Positions 57,037 through 64,000 of a stretch of 64,000 bases of DNA are shown here, one piece after another. This DNA comes from Cellvibrio sp. OA-2007 (GTDB lineage: Bacteria; Pseudomonadota; Gammaproteobacteria; Pseudomonadales; Cellvibrionaceae), in NCBI RefSeq assembly GCF_000953825.1, contig NZ_BBUL01000090.1, positions 1 through 64,000 of the forward strand, read 5' to 3'. The notes under the pieces are model-generated. The model was not told the DNA's origin. It saw nothing but the letters and a program-made list of their open reading frames with translations, and did no database searches. The first letter of the stretch is position 1; every line of letters starts with the position of its first letter. The translations under genes and the position numbers were made by a program.

Positions 57037-60000
57037 ATGGATAAACCCCCTGTCTATTCTTTTAATCCTTATCTTTGGGGAGGCATTACTTTTACCTTAG
57101 GGCTTCTTTTTAGTCTTTTGATAGTTCAAAACATTCGCACCGAAAATAATGCCGCTATAGCGACACTCGCCACAAAAGAAGCTAACACACTAGCAAATGA
57201 TATTGCGCAGCGTTTGGAACTGTATCAATACGGTTTGCGCAGCGCTCGCGCCCAGATACTCACCAAGGGTGAGGGCATGGTCACCAGCGACGATTTTCGT
57301 AACTATATGGAAAGTAGAGAGATCGATATTGAGTTCCCGGGCGCGCGCGGCATGGGGTTTATTCGCAGAGTACCCCTTGCGCAAGAGGCAGAATTTGTCG
57401 CCCATGCCAGGGCAACCGGCCAATCAGATTTTTCTATACGGCAACTAACCCCCCACAACAAGGAGCGTTATGTTATTGAGTACATAGAACCTGTAGCGCG
57501 GAACAAACAAGCGGTTGGGTTAGATATAGGCTCTGAAACGGCCCGCCGCGCTGCCGCCGATGCCGCCATGCGCGAGGGCGATGTCCGACTCACTGCGCCC
57601 ATCACGCTTGTGCAAGCAACCGGTAAAAGCCAGCAATCATTTTTAATCTTAATGCCCATCTATCGCACCTGGGTTACACCCGCCACCGAAAAAGAGCGCA
57701 TCAAAGCAGCATTTGGCTGGAGTTATGCCCCACTGATTATGGAGGAAATGCTGGCAAAACTGGCCATCAGCCGAGACCACTTTCACATCACACTAACCGA
57801 TGTCACAGATGCAAATCATGTCATCCCGTTTTATGCGAGCGATGAAAATACAGCTGCCAATTCCAGCAAATTATTTCCACAACAAGTTGTTCTTACTATT
57901 TTTGGTCGCCAATGGCAGCTGGATCTACAGGTAACACCGCAATTTATTAAAGAACAGCATTTACCCAAACCCAATACGGTTTTGTTCTGGGGGCTAATTT
58001 TTAGCGCACTGATCGGCATGCTGATCGCTGCGCTGTGTATCTATATCATCAACCGCCAACACATGATCAACCAACAAGCCCGCTTGGCAGCCATTGTGCA
58101 CAACTCATCCGATGCAATTATCGCCACCGATACCGATGACATCGTTTTGAGTTGGAATAAAGGCGCCGAAACTATTTTTGGCTATAGCGAAGAAGCCACA
58201 CTTGGCGAGAAGCTGCTCGACCTACTCACCCCCACTTACCTACTCGATGAAGGCCGGCAATTGATTCAACGCCTGTTGGATGGCGAAAATATTGTTAACT
58301 TTGAAACACAGCGCAAACGGCGCGACGGCGCAATTATTGATGTGTCATTAAATTACAGCCCACTGCGCAATGAGAAAGGGCAAATTATTAGCTTTTCTAA
58401 AATAGTTCGCGACATTAGCGAACAAAAAGCCGCGCGCTCCAAAATTCTGGAACTGAATTACAACCTTGAACGACAAGTTAACCAGCGCACGCAAGAGCTT
58501 AATGAACTCAATCAAATGCTGAATAATGTGCTGGCTGCAGCCACTGAAGTGGCCATTATCGTGACGGATCTGGAAGGCACCATTACAGTATTTAACTCGG
58601 GCGCCGAGCGCATGCTGGGTTATAAGGCCGATGAAATGGTAGGGGAAAATACACCAGCTATTTTGCATAAATTAGATGAAGTTATCGCACGCAGTGAAGA
58701 GCTGAGCAAAGAGTATGGAGTGCCAATTCAGGGCTTTCGCGTATTTGTACACAAACCTGAACTGGAAGGTGCAGAAACGCGGCAGTGGACTTATATCCAC
58801 AAAGACGGCCATGAACTGCAGGTCTCGCTAGCCGTAAGCGCCATGTATACCCCCGATGGTGAGCTGCAGGGCTATTTAGGTGTAGCACTGGATATCACTC
58901 AAACTGAAATCAACAAACGGGAATTAATTGGCGCAAAAGATCAACTCAGTATTGCCGCTGACATTGCAGAATTGGGCGTGTGGAGTTTTGACACAATAAA
59001 TGACACGCTCGACTGGAATGACCGTATGTTTGCCATTTACGACCAGCCCCTATCACTGCGCAAAACCGGCTTGTTTTACCAGCACTGGGTTGAGCGCTTA
59101 CATCCGGAAGATGCACAAGAAGCTGAGCAAATGTTGCAAGAAACCCTGGCGGGCACACGCTCCTTTAAAGGTGTATTCCGGCTCTTACTGCCATCAAAAG
59201 AAGTGCGTTTTATTCAAGCGGCCGCCGAGTGTGAAAAAGACAGCAACGGCAATGTCACCCGCATAATTGGCATTAATCGTGACATCACCATTCAACAAAG
59301 AATAGAAAACCATTTACGCGAAGCCAAACATAAAGCCGATGAAGCCAGCGCAGCAAAGTCCAGCTTTCTCGCCAATATGAGCCATGAAATACGCACACCC
59401 ATGAATGCAGTATTGGGCATGCTGCAATTAGTGCAAAAAACCCAACTCAATTCGCGCCAGCAAGATTACATAGTCAAAGCTGAATCCTCTGCAAAATCAC
59501 TGCTCGGTTTGCTCAACGATATTCTCGATTTTTCCAAGATGGAATCGGGCAAACTATCCTTTGACCCACACCCGTTTGAATTCGAAGAACTCATGTCCGA
59601 CCTGAGTGTGTTACTGGCAGCGAACCATGGCGATAAAGATGTTGAAGTACTTTTTCAATTAGATCCCAACGTGCCGCGCCAATTGATCACCGACCGCCTC
59701 CGCCTGCAGCAAATTCTCACCAACCTCGCCAGTAACGCGCTGAAATTTACTACCCAGGGCCATGTGATAGTGTCAGTCGTCTGCCTGGGGCAAACACAGG
59801 AGCAGGCGCACTTGCGCTTTGCCGTCACCGATACCGGTATAGGTATTAGTGAAGAACAACAGTCGCGTATTTTTAATGGTTTTGAACAGGCAGAATCCTC
59901 CACTACACGGCGCTTTGGCGGCACCGGGCTCGGGCTGGTGATCAGTAAACGATTAGTGAATTTAATGGGCGGCGAATTACAGCTCAGCAGCGAGTTAGGC

Positions 60001-61539
60001 GCTGGCAGCCGCTTTTGGTTTGATATTGATCTAGCAATTGCCGACCCAACACCCTACGCACAATTAACACAAAAATCCTTAACGAATATTCGAGTATTAG
60101 TAGTAGATGACAACCCATTGGTTGCCGATATATTACAACAGACATTATCTGCACTCGGCTTCAACACCAGCCACACCAACAGCGGCTTGGCCGCTATAGA
60201 AGCGGTTAAAAATGCTCAGGCCGCAGGTGCCCCTTTTGATGTGGTATTGATGGACTGGCGCATGCCGGATATTGATGGCCTCAGTGCCGCACAATCCATT
60301 AGTAACAATCATCAATTAGAAAAGCCACCGGTGATTATTATGGTCACCGCTTACGAACGCGAAGTATTAGCCAATCAAAATGCCGCTTCGACGCCTTACA
60401 GTGAACTGCTCACTAAACCAGTGACGCCGCACCAACTGGCAAAATCGATTTGGCAAAATGTCACCGGAAAAATGCTCGCCTTACCCAGCAGCGACATCAG
60501 TGAAGAGCAAACAACGCCGCTGCAAGGGCTGCACCTTCTGGTAGTAGAAGACAACGCGTTAAATCGCCAAATCGCACAAGAGCTATTAGAAGCGGCAGGA
60601 GCCACTGTGGAGTTGGCCGATGGCGGCCTCGCAGGCGTAAGCAAAGTCCTTAGCGGTGAGCCGGGTTACGACTTAGTGATTATGGATATTCAAATGCCCG
60701 ATATAGATGGCTTTGAAGCAACGCGCCGGATTCGCGCCCATGAACACTTTACTGACTTACCTATTTTAGCCATGACAGCTAACGCCTCTGCCGCCGACAA
60801 AAATGCCTGCCTTGCAGCGGGCATGAATGGCCATTTGGGTAAACCTATCGATATGGATGAACTGGTCAGTCAAATACTGCTTTTGTTAAAACGCGAGGTC
60901 GCAAAACCCCATATACCCTCTGCCAATAGTGACCCGCAAACGCCTATTGATAATGCACACATGATTCTCAAACGGTTTGGCAATAAGCGGGACTTATTTG
61001 CCCGCATGCTAAATAATTTTCGCCCGGAAATAATACGCTTGCTCGACAGCCTGACCCTGCACTGTGACAACCACGACCTAACCGGCGCCACCGCTGCACT
61101 GCACTCCCTCAAAGGAGTCGCCTCAACCATGGGCGCAAAATTATTAGCACAAACCGCCGCTACTCTAGAGGCACAATGCAAACAAGCTCAGGAACCACAA
61201 TTAGCTGACATTGTTACCCAAACAACGCGTGAAAAACTGCTGCAAATATTTGAATTTAGCGAACCCCTATTGCAGCGTATCGCACAGGACAGCACTGAGG
61301 TGGAATCCACTCAAATAGCATCCAGCACATTAACTGACGCACAAATAAAGCAGCAGCTACTCGATATACTGCCGCTGCTAGAGGCAGACAATATGGGCGC
61401 TATAGATTGCATCGAAACGCTCTGCGAACAAGCGCCAAAGCAACCACAACTAGTAGAAATTTCAGAACTGATCAATGCCCTGGACTACGCACAAGCCATT
61501 CGCCTAATCCAACAATTTTTACAAGAGAGCCACGAGTGA
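57037..61539 (+). CDS. CHASE-PAS hybrid histidine kinase with two receivers and HPt
   Basis: 1500 residues from the ATG at 57037 (AGAGA upstream); a TTG at 57004 is the outer limit. Membrane segments at about 13-33 and 315-335 enclose a CHASE-type periplasmic sensor (EFPGARGMGFIRRVP). PAS domains follow at about 340-460, 500-630 and 640-770 (a coiled coil joins the first two). Then the HisKA domain with H783 (NMSHEIRTPMNAV), the HATPase (NLASNALKFT), REC1 with D1073, REC2 with D1217, and an HPt domain with H1356 (LHSLKGVAST). It is a full four-step phosphorelay in one protein. The next gene overlaps its stop codon, so the HPt probably phosphorylates that REC-GGDEF protein. Confidence 0.93.
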   Translation: MDKPPVYSFNPYLWGGITFTLGLLFSLLIVQNIRTENNAAIATLATKEANTLANDIAQRLELYQYGLRSARAQILTKGEGMVTSDDFRNYMESREIDIEFPGARGMGFIRRVPLAQEAEFVAHARATGQSDFSIRQLTPHNKERYVIEYIEPVARNKQAVGLDIGSETARRAAADAAMREGDVRLTAPITLVQATGKSQQSFLILMPIYRTWVTPATEKERIKAAFGWSYAPLIMEEMLAKLAISRDHFHITLTDVTDANHVIPFYASDENTAANSSKLFPQQVVLTIFGRQWQLDLQVTPQFIKEQHLPKPNTVLFWGLIFSALIGMLIAALCIYIINRQHMINQQARLAAIVHNSSDAIIATDTDDIVLSWNKGAETIFGYSEEATLGEKLLDLLTPTYLLDEGRQLIQRLLDGENIVNFETQRKRRDGAIIDVSLNYSPLRNEKGQIISFSKIVRDISEQKAARSKILELNYNLERQVNQRTQELNELNQMLNNVLAAATEVAIIVTDLEGTITVFNSGAERMLGYKADEMVGENTPAILHKLDEVIARSEELSKEYGVPIQGFRVFVHKPELEGAETRQWTYIHKDGHELQVSLAVSAMYTPDGELQGYLGVALDITQTEINKRELIGAKDQLSIAADIAELGVWSFDTINDTLDWNDRMFAIYDQPLSLRKTGLFYQHWVERLHPEDAQEAEQMLQETLAGTRSFKGVFRLLLPSKEVRFIQAAAECEKDSNGNVTRIIGINRDITIQQRIENHLREAKHKADEASAAKSSFLANMSHEIRTPMNAVLGMLQLVQKTQLNSRQQDYIVKAESSAKSLLGLLNDILDFSKMESGKLSFDPHPFEFEELMSDLSVLLAANHGDKDVEVLFQLDPNVPRQLITDRLRLQQILTNLASNALKFTTQGHVIVSVVCLGQTQEQAHLRFAVTDTGIGISEEQQSRIFNGFEQAESSTTRRFGGTGLGLVISKRLVNLMGGELQLSSELGAGSRFWFDIDLAIADPTPYAQLTQKSLTNIRVLVVDDNPLVADILQQTLSALGFNTSHTNSGLAAIEAVKNAQAAGAPFDVVLMDWRMPDIDGLSAAQSISNNHQLEKPPVIIMVTAYEREVLANQNAASTPYSELLTKPVTPHQLAKSIWQNVTGKMLALPSSDISEEQTTPLQGLHLLVVEDNALNRQIAQELLEAAGATVELADGGLAGVSKVLSGEPGYDLVIMDIQMPDIDGFEATRRIRAHEHFTDLPILAMTANASAADKNACLAAGMNGHLGKPIDMDELVSQILLLLKREVAKPHIPSANSDPQTPIDNAHMILKRFGNKRDLFARMLNNFRPEIIRLLDSLTLHCDNHDLTGATAALHSLKGVASTMGAKLLAQTAATLEAQCKQAQEPQLADIVTQTTREKLLQIFEFSEPLLQRIAQDSTEVESTQIASSTLTDAQIKQQLLDILPLLEADNMGAIDCIETLCEQAPKQPQLVEISELINALDYAQAIRLIQQFLQESHE

Positions 61540-62453
61540 ACACCACCGACAAACCTCGTTCATTACCCAAGCTGCTGATTGTGGATGACCAACCAATTAA
61601 CATTCGAGTCGCCCATGAATTGTTTCGCCACGACTGCGAGGTATACATGGCCACCAATGGCGAACAGGCTCTGGCAAAAGCCCGCGCACTATTGCCCGAT
61701 TTGATTTTGCTCGATGTTGTCATGCCCGGCATGAGTGGCCATGAAGTCTGCCAACGGATTAAAGCCGACCCGTTACTCGCAGATATTGCGATCATTTTTG
61801 TGACTGCACATTACGATGAGGCCGATGAGGTACGCGGATTTGAATTGGGTGCAGTGGATTTTATTCACAAACCCATCAACCCCACCATTACCCGTGTGCG
61901 AGTGCACAACCAATTATTACTCAAACAACAACGGGATCAGCTGCGCTCCATCGCGTTAATGGATGGCCTGACCGGCATTGCCAATCGCCGTAAATTTGAA
62001 ACGGCATTAAACCGCAACTGGTTGCAGTGCGCACGCGATCGCAAACCGCTATCCATGTTCATGATTGATGTGGATTATTTTAAAAAATACAACGACCACT
62101 ATGGCCATCAGGAAGGCGATAATTGTTTAAAACAAATTGCCCAAACCATTGATACAACGCTGGTACGCCCCAGCGATTTAGGTGCGCGTTTTGGCGGCGA
62201 AGAATTCGCCTGCCTGTTACCCGGCACCGATCGCCAGGGCGCGCTTTATGTAGCTGCAAAAATTGAACAGGCCATCCGCGCATTAGCCATACCACACCAA
62301 GCATCTGATGTTGCCAATCAGGTGACAGTAAGTATAGGCTGCAGCACCCTCTCCCCCACTCCCCAGAGCGACGCTCAGCAACTTATCGCCCAAGCAGATG
62401 AACACCTCTACAACGCCAAAAATAATGGCCGCAATCAAATTAGTGCGGATTAA
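61536..62453 (+). CDS. REC-GGDEF diguanylate cyclase
   Basis: 305 residues from a GTG at 61536 that overlaps the kinase stop codon (GTGA), with AGAGAG upstream; the longer frame from 61407 is inside the kinase gene. REC domain with D60 (LLDVVMPGMSGHEVCQ), then the cyclase domain with GGEEF at 220-224 and the usual DGLTGIANRR at its start. It should make c-di-GMP on phosphorylation by the linked kinase. No I-site RxxD is obvious to me. Confidence 0.94.
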   Translation: MNTTDKPRSLPKLLIVDDQPINIRVAHELFRHDCEVYMATNGEQALAKARALLPDLILLDVVMPGMSGHEVCQRIKADPLLADIAIIFVTAHYDEADEVRGFELGAVDFIHKPINPTITRVRVHNQLLLKQQRDQLRSIALMDGLTGIANRRKFETALNRNWLQCARDRKPLSMFMIDVDYFKKYNDHYGHQEGDNCLKQIAQTIDTTLVRPSDLGARFGGEEFACLLPGTDRQGALYVAAKIEQAIRALAIPHQASDVANQVTVSIGCSTLSPTPQSDAQQLIAQADEHLYNAKNNGRNQISAD

Positions 62454-62459
62454 GTGTTG

Positions 62460-62903
62460 CTAGTTATCCGTACCAATTACCAGCTGCTTCATAAGCAACT
62501 CCAGATGATCCAAACAACCTCCCCAACCCCACTCGTGTTTACTGCGCACTTCTGCATCAGTGAAGTGTGAATGCGTCAAGGTAAGTTCCGTGCGGTTAGG
62601 TGATAACTCGCGAAATTTCAACTCCACCAAACTATCGCGAATCAGAGGCGAGTTCCAGGTAAAGGCGATGTGATGGTAGCGGTCAATTGCACGATAGTCG
62701 CCGTAGTGGCGAAAGCTGCCCGACTCCATATGCATAATCACTTCAAAACTACCACCAACCGTAAAACTATTACTCACACTACAAGGTGTTTCTGTTTGCT
62801 GTAGTGTGAAAAACCATTTCATCATCAATGATGGTTTTGACCATGCATCAAATAATTGCCGTTTAGTGCAGGGAAGTACACGTTTGATAATAATCGGATC
62901 CAT
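62460..62903 (-). CDS. SRPBCC (AHSA1-type) domain protein
   Basis: 147 residues of the AHSA1/CalC fold: RVLPCTKRQLFDAWSKPSLM and the C-terminal GWGGCLDHLELLMKQL. Such proteins are commonly paired with ArsR regulators; the ligand is unknown. It follows the ArsR gene by about 50 bases on the same strand, so both form one transcript. Converges with the cyclase gene. Confidence 0.88.
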   Translation of the reverse strand: MDPIIIKRVLPCTKRQLFDAWSKPSLMMKWFFTLQQTETPCSVSNSFTVGGSFEVIMHMESGSFRHYGDYRAIDRYHHIAFTWNSPLIRDSLVELKFRELSPNRTELTLTHSHFTDAEVRSKHEWGWGGCLDHLELLMKQLVIGTDN

Positions 62904-62951
62904 TTTGCAGCGCCTTTTATTAAACCTTCAGAAAGCCAATATTATTTATAT

Positions 62952-63275
62952 TTAAGAATTCATTTTAAGATGTGCTTCAAGCTCATCCAACCTGCCCTCC
63001 CAAAATTTGTCATGCATTGCAATATAATTGGCGACCTCGTGCCAAGCATCAATATTCAAATGACAGTAAACCTCACGTCCATTGCGCGTTTTATACAACA
63101 AATTCGCGACTTCCAATGCGGCTATATGTTTTGATGTGGCACTCAATTTCATCCCGCCAAGTTCAACCAGCTGACTCACCGATTTAGGGCCAACCGCAAG
63201 CTCCGCCAGCAATAAACGACGGCGCCGATCCGCAAGTGCGAAAAAAATGGCATCAAGTCGATCTTCAATTTCCAT
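62952..63275 (-). CDS. ArsR-family transcriptional regulator
   Basis: 107 residues from the ATG at 63275; a TTG three codons upstream (63284) lies in the repeat. Winged helix-turn-helix: IFFALADRRRRLLLAELAVG, then VSQLVELGGMKLSATSKHI. No metal-binding cysteines are seen, so it is not a metal sensor of the classical kind; it is the regulator type paired with SRPBCC proteins. Operator-like repeats overlap its start. Confidence 0.9.
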   Translation of the reverse strand: MEIEDRLDAIFFALADRRRRLLLAELAVGPKSVSQLVELGGMKLSATSKHIAALEVANLLYKTRNGREVYCHLNIDAWHEVANYIAMHDKFWEGRLDELEAHLKMNS

Positions 63276-63300
63276 AGTTGGCAATTTCCATAATTGGAAA
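63269..63300. promoter_or_regulatory. operator-like repeats at the ArsR start
   Basis: TTTCCATARTTGG occurs at 63269-63281 and 63285-63297, 16 bases apart. The second copy sits in the inverted repeat TTTCCA-TAAT-TGGAAA (63285-63300). The first overlaps the ArsR start codon. This fits autoregulation by the ArsR protein. Confidence 0.6.
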
Positions 63301-63462
63301 GTATCGCTAAAAAAACATCTGAAATTAATTAAAAAATATTTATAAATTAACAGGTTAGCTAATTTAAATAATTTTTCGCCCGGTATTTTACTTGCGTATT
63401 AACTGCTTAGAATACGATAACAGATGTCCATACCGGCACATCATATTAAGAGGGAAATAATT

Positions 63463-63909
63463 ATGCCTAACATCTGTTTAACTTTCGGCACCAAAACACC
63501 AGCACCTAAAATTCTGGATGCACTGACCAGTTTAAAGGGACTCGCCGCTTGGTGGACCCATGAAACCGCAGGCGATCCAAGTTTGGGTGGAACGGTGGAA
63601 TTTACCTTTGGTGGCAATGGTGGTTTTGATATGCGCGTGATTAAAAGCAATGCACAACAAGTCCACTGGGAGTGCACCAAAGGGCCAGACGATTGGTTAG
63701 GTACACATATCGAATTCGATATACACAATAAAGAAACGCACAACCAAGTTATGTTTCGCCATGCAGGATGGAGCAGTGAAAATCCATTTTTTCACCACTG
63801 CTCTACCAAATGGGTAACATTTTTATTAAGCCTGCGCGATTATATCGAGACAGGAACAGGCCAACCCTATCCTAACGATATCAAAATTGAAGCGGAGGGA
63901 ATGTAACCA
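63463..63909 (+). CDS. SRPBCC-family protein
   Basis: 147 residues from the ATG at 63463, with AGAGGG upstream; the earlier frame from 63424 has no site. START/SRPBCC fold: SLKGLAAWWTHETAG, GGTVEFTFGGNGGF, HWECTKGPDDWLGTH, and a C-terminal FLLSLRDYIETGTGQPYP. No ligand can be named. It is divergent from the ArsR gene across about 190 bases, so the ArsR protein may also control it. Confidence 0.88.
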
Positions 63910-63915
63910 ATGCCA

Positions 63916-63955
63916 GCGTGAACTCTGTGCGAGAAAAACTTCACAGGGTTCACGC
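63916..63955. terminator. long hairpin after the SRPBCC gene
   Basis: A 14-bp stem (GCGTGAAC...CTGTG with CACAG...GTTCACGC, one T-G pair) and a 12-base loop, beginning 7-12 bases after the stop. No T run follows, so it may be a terminator of weak type or another structural element. Confidence 0.45.
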
Positions 63956-64000
63956 GTATTCAACGCAGCTATACACAACGTTTATCTTGCTGCAGTTAAA

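Noticed and set aside
61407-61535. Longer cyclase N-terminus
   Set aside because: It lies inside the kinase gene in another frame; the GTG at 61536 has a site and gives the normal REC start.

Overview
The window looks like the chromosome of a Cellvibrio-type gammaproteobacterium (Cellvibrionaceae or close relatives). The evidence is indirect: conserved gammaproteobacterial gene orders (secG-tpiA-glmM-folP-ftsH, yhbY/greA-carB-carA, dapB, a rib/nusB/thiL/pgpA block, nrdR and glyA), combined with secreted enzymes that carry long poly-serine linkers, an alginate lyase, and a strong polysaccharide theme. There are no rRNA genes and no CRISPR array. One tRNA gene is present.

Layout. (1) 1-4.8 kb is the right end of an integrated element in a tRNA-Leu(GAG) gene: a P4-type tyrosine integrase, an orphan protein, an AlpA-type regulator, an inovirus Gp2/YagK-YfjJ-like replication protein with an HYH motif, a zinc-ribbon protein of unknown function, and a gene-poor left part with repeated GTGCAAAT motifs. 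The other attachment site is not in the window. (2) 4.8-16.3 kb is core: tRNA-Leu, secG, tpiA, glmM, folP, ftsH (minus strand), yhbY (plus), greA, carB, carA (minus). (3) 16.6-22.5 kb is an accessory block between carA and dapB: a large M60/ImpA-type metalloprotease lipoprotein, a GFA-family protein, a LysR regulator and a DUF808 membrane protein. (4) 22.5-31.3 kb is core on the minus strand: dapB, ribA, pgpA, thiL, nusB, ribH, ribB(A), ribE, ribD and nrdR, with a ParDE-type toxin-antitoxin pair and an RDD membrane protein lodged inside. (5) 31.7-37.4 kb is a second accessory block between nrdR and glyA: a repeat-bearing lipoprotein, a PL7 alginate lyase, a small periplasmic binding-like protein, and a metzincin protease whose pro-domain-like region seems to be a separate membrane-anchored gene. 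(6) 37.7-39.0 kb is glyA. (7) 39.4-53.5 kb is an exopolysaccharide locus of xanthan/acetan (gum) type: export protein, chain-length protein, kinase-like protein with a broken Walker A motif, polymerase, GumH-like and other glycosyltransferases, a GH5 cellulase-like enzyme, a GumM-like transferase and a flippase on plus; a pyruvyl transferase, an EpsL-like barrel and a GumD-like initiating transferase on minus. (8) 53.9-62.5 kb holds a YgjP-like metalloprotease and three signalling genes: REC-PAS-GGDEF-EAL, a 1500-residue CHASE hybrid histidine kinase, and a REC-GGDEF diguanylate cyclase overlapping it. (9) 62.5-64 kb holds an ArsR regulator, its SRPBCC partner, and a second SRPBCC protein.

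How it fits together. The EPS genes contain the first steps expected for a lipid-linked unit beginning Glc-Glc-Man (GumD, GumM, GumH), plus polymerase, flippase, export and pyruvylation. A GH5 enzyme that would suit a beta-1,4-glucan backbone sits inside the operon. The c-di-GMP/phosphorelay genes next door are plausible regulators of it, but nothing in the sequence proves that link. Several starts were moved from long open frames to internal ATG/TTG/GTG codons on the basis of ribosome-binding sites and family length; these choices are stated in each entry.
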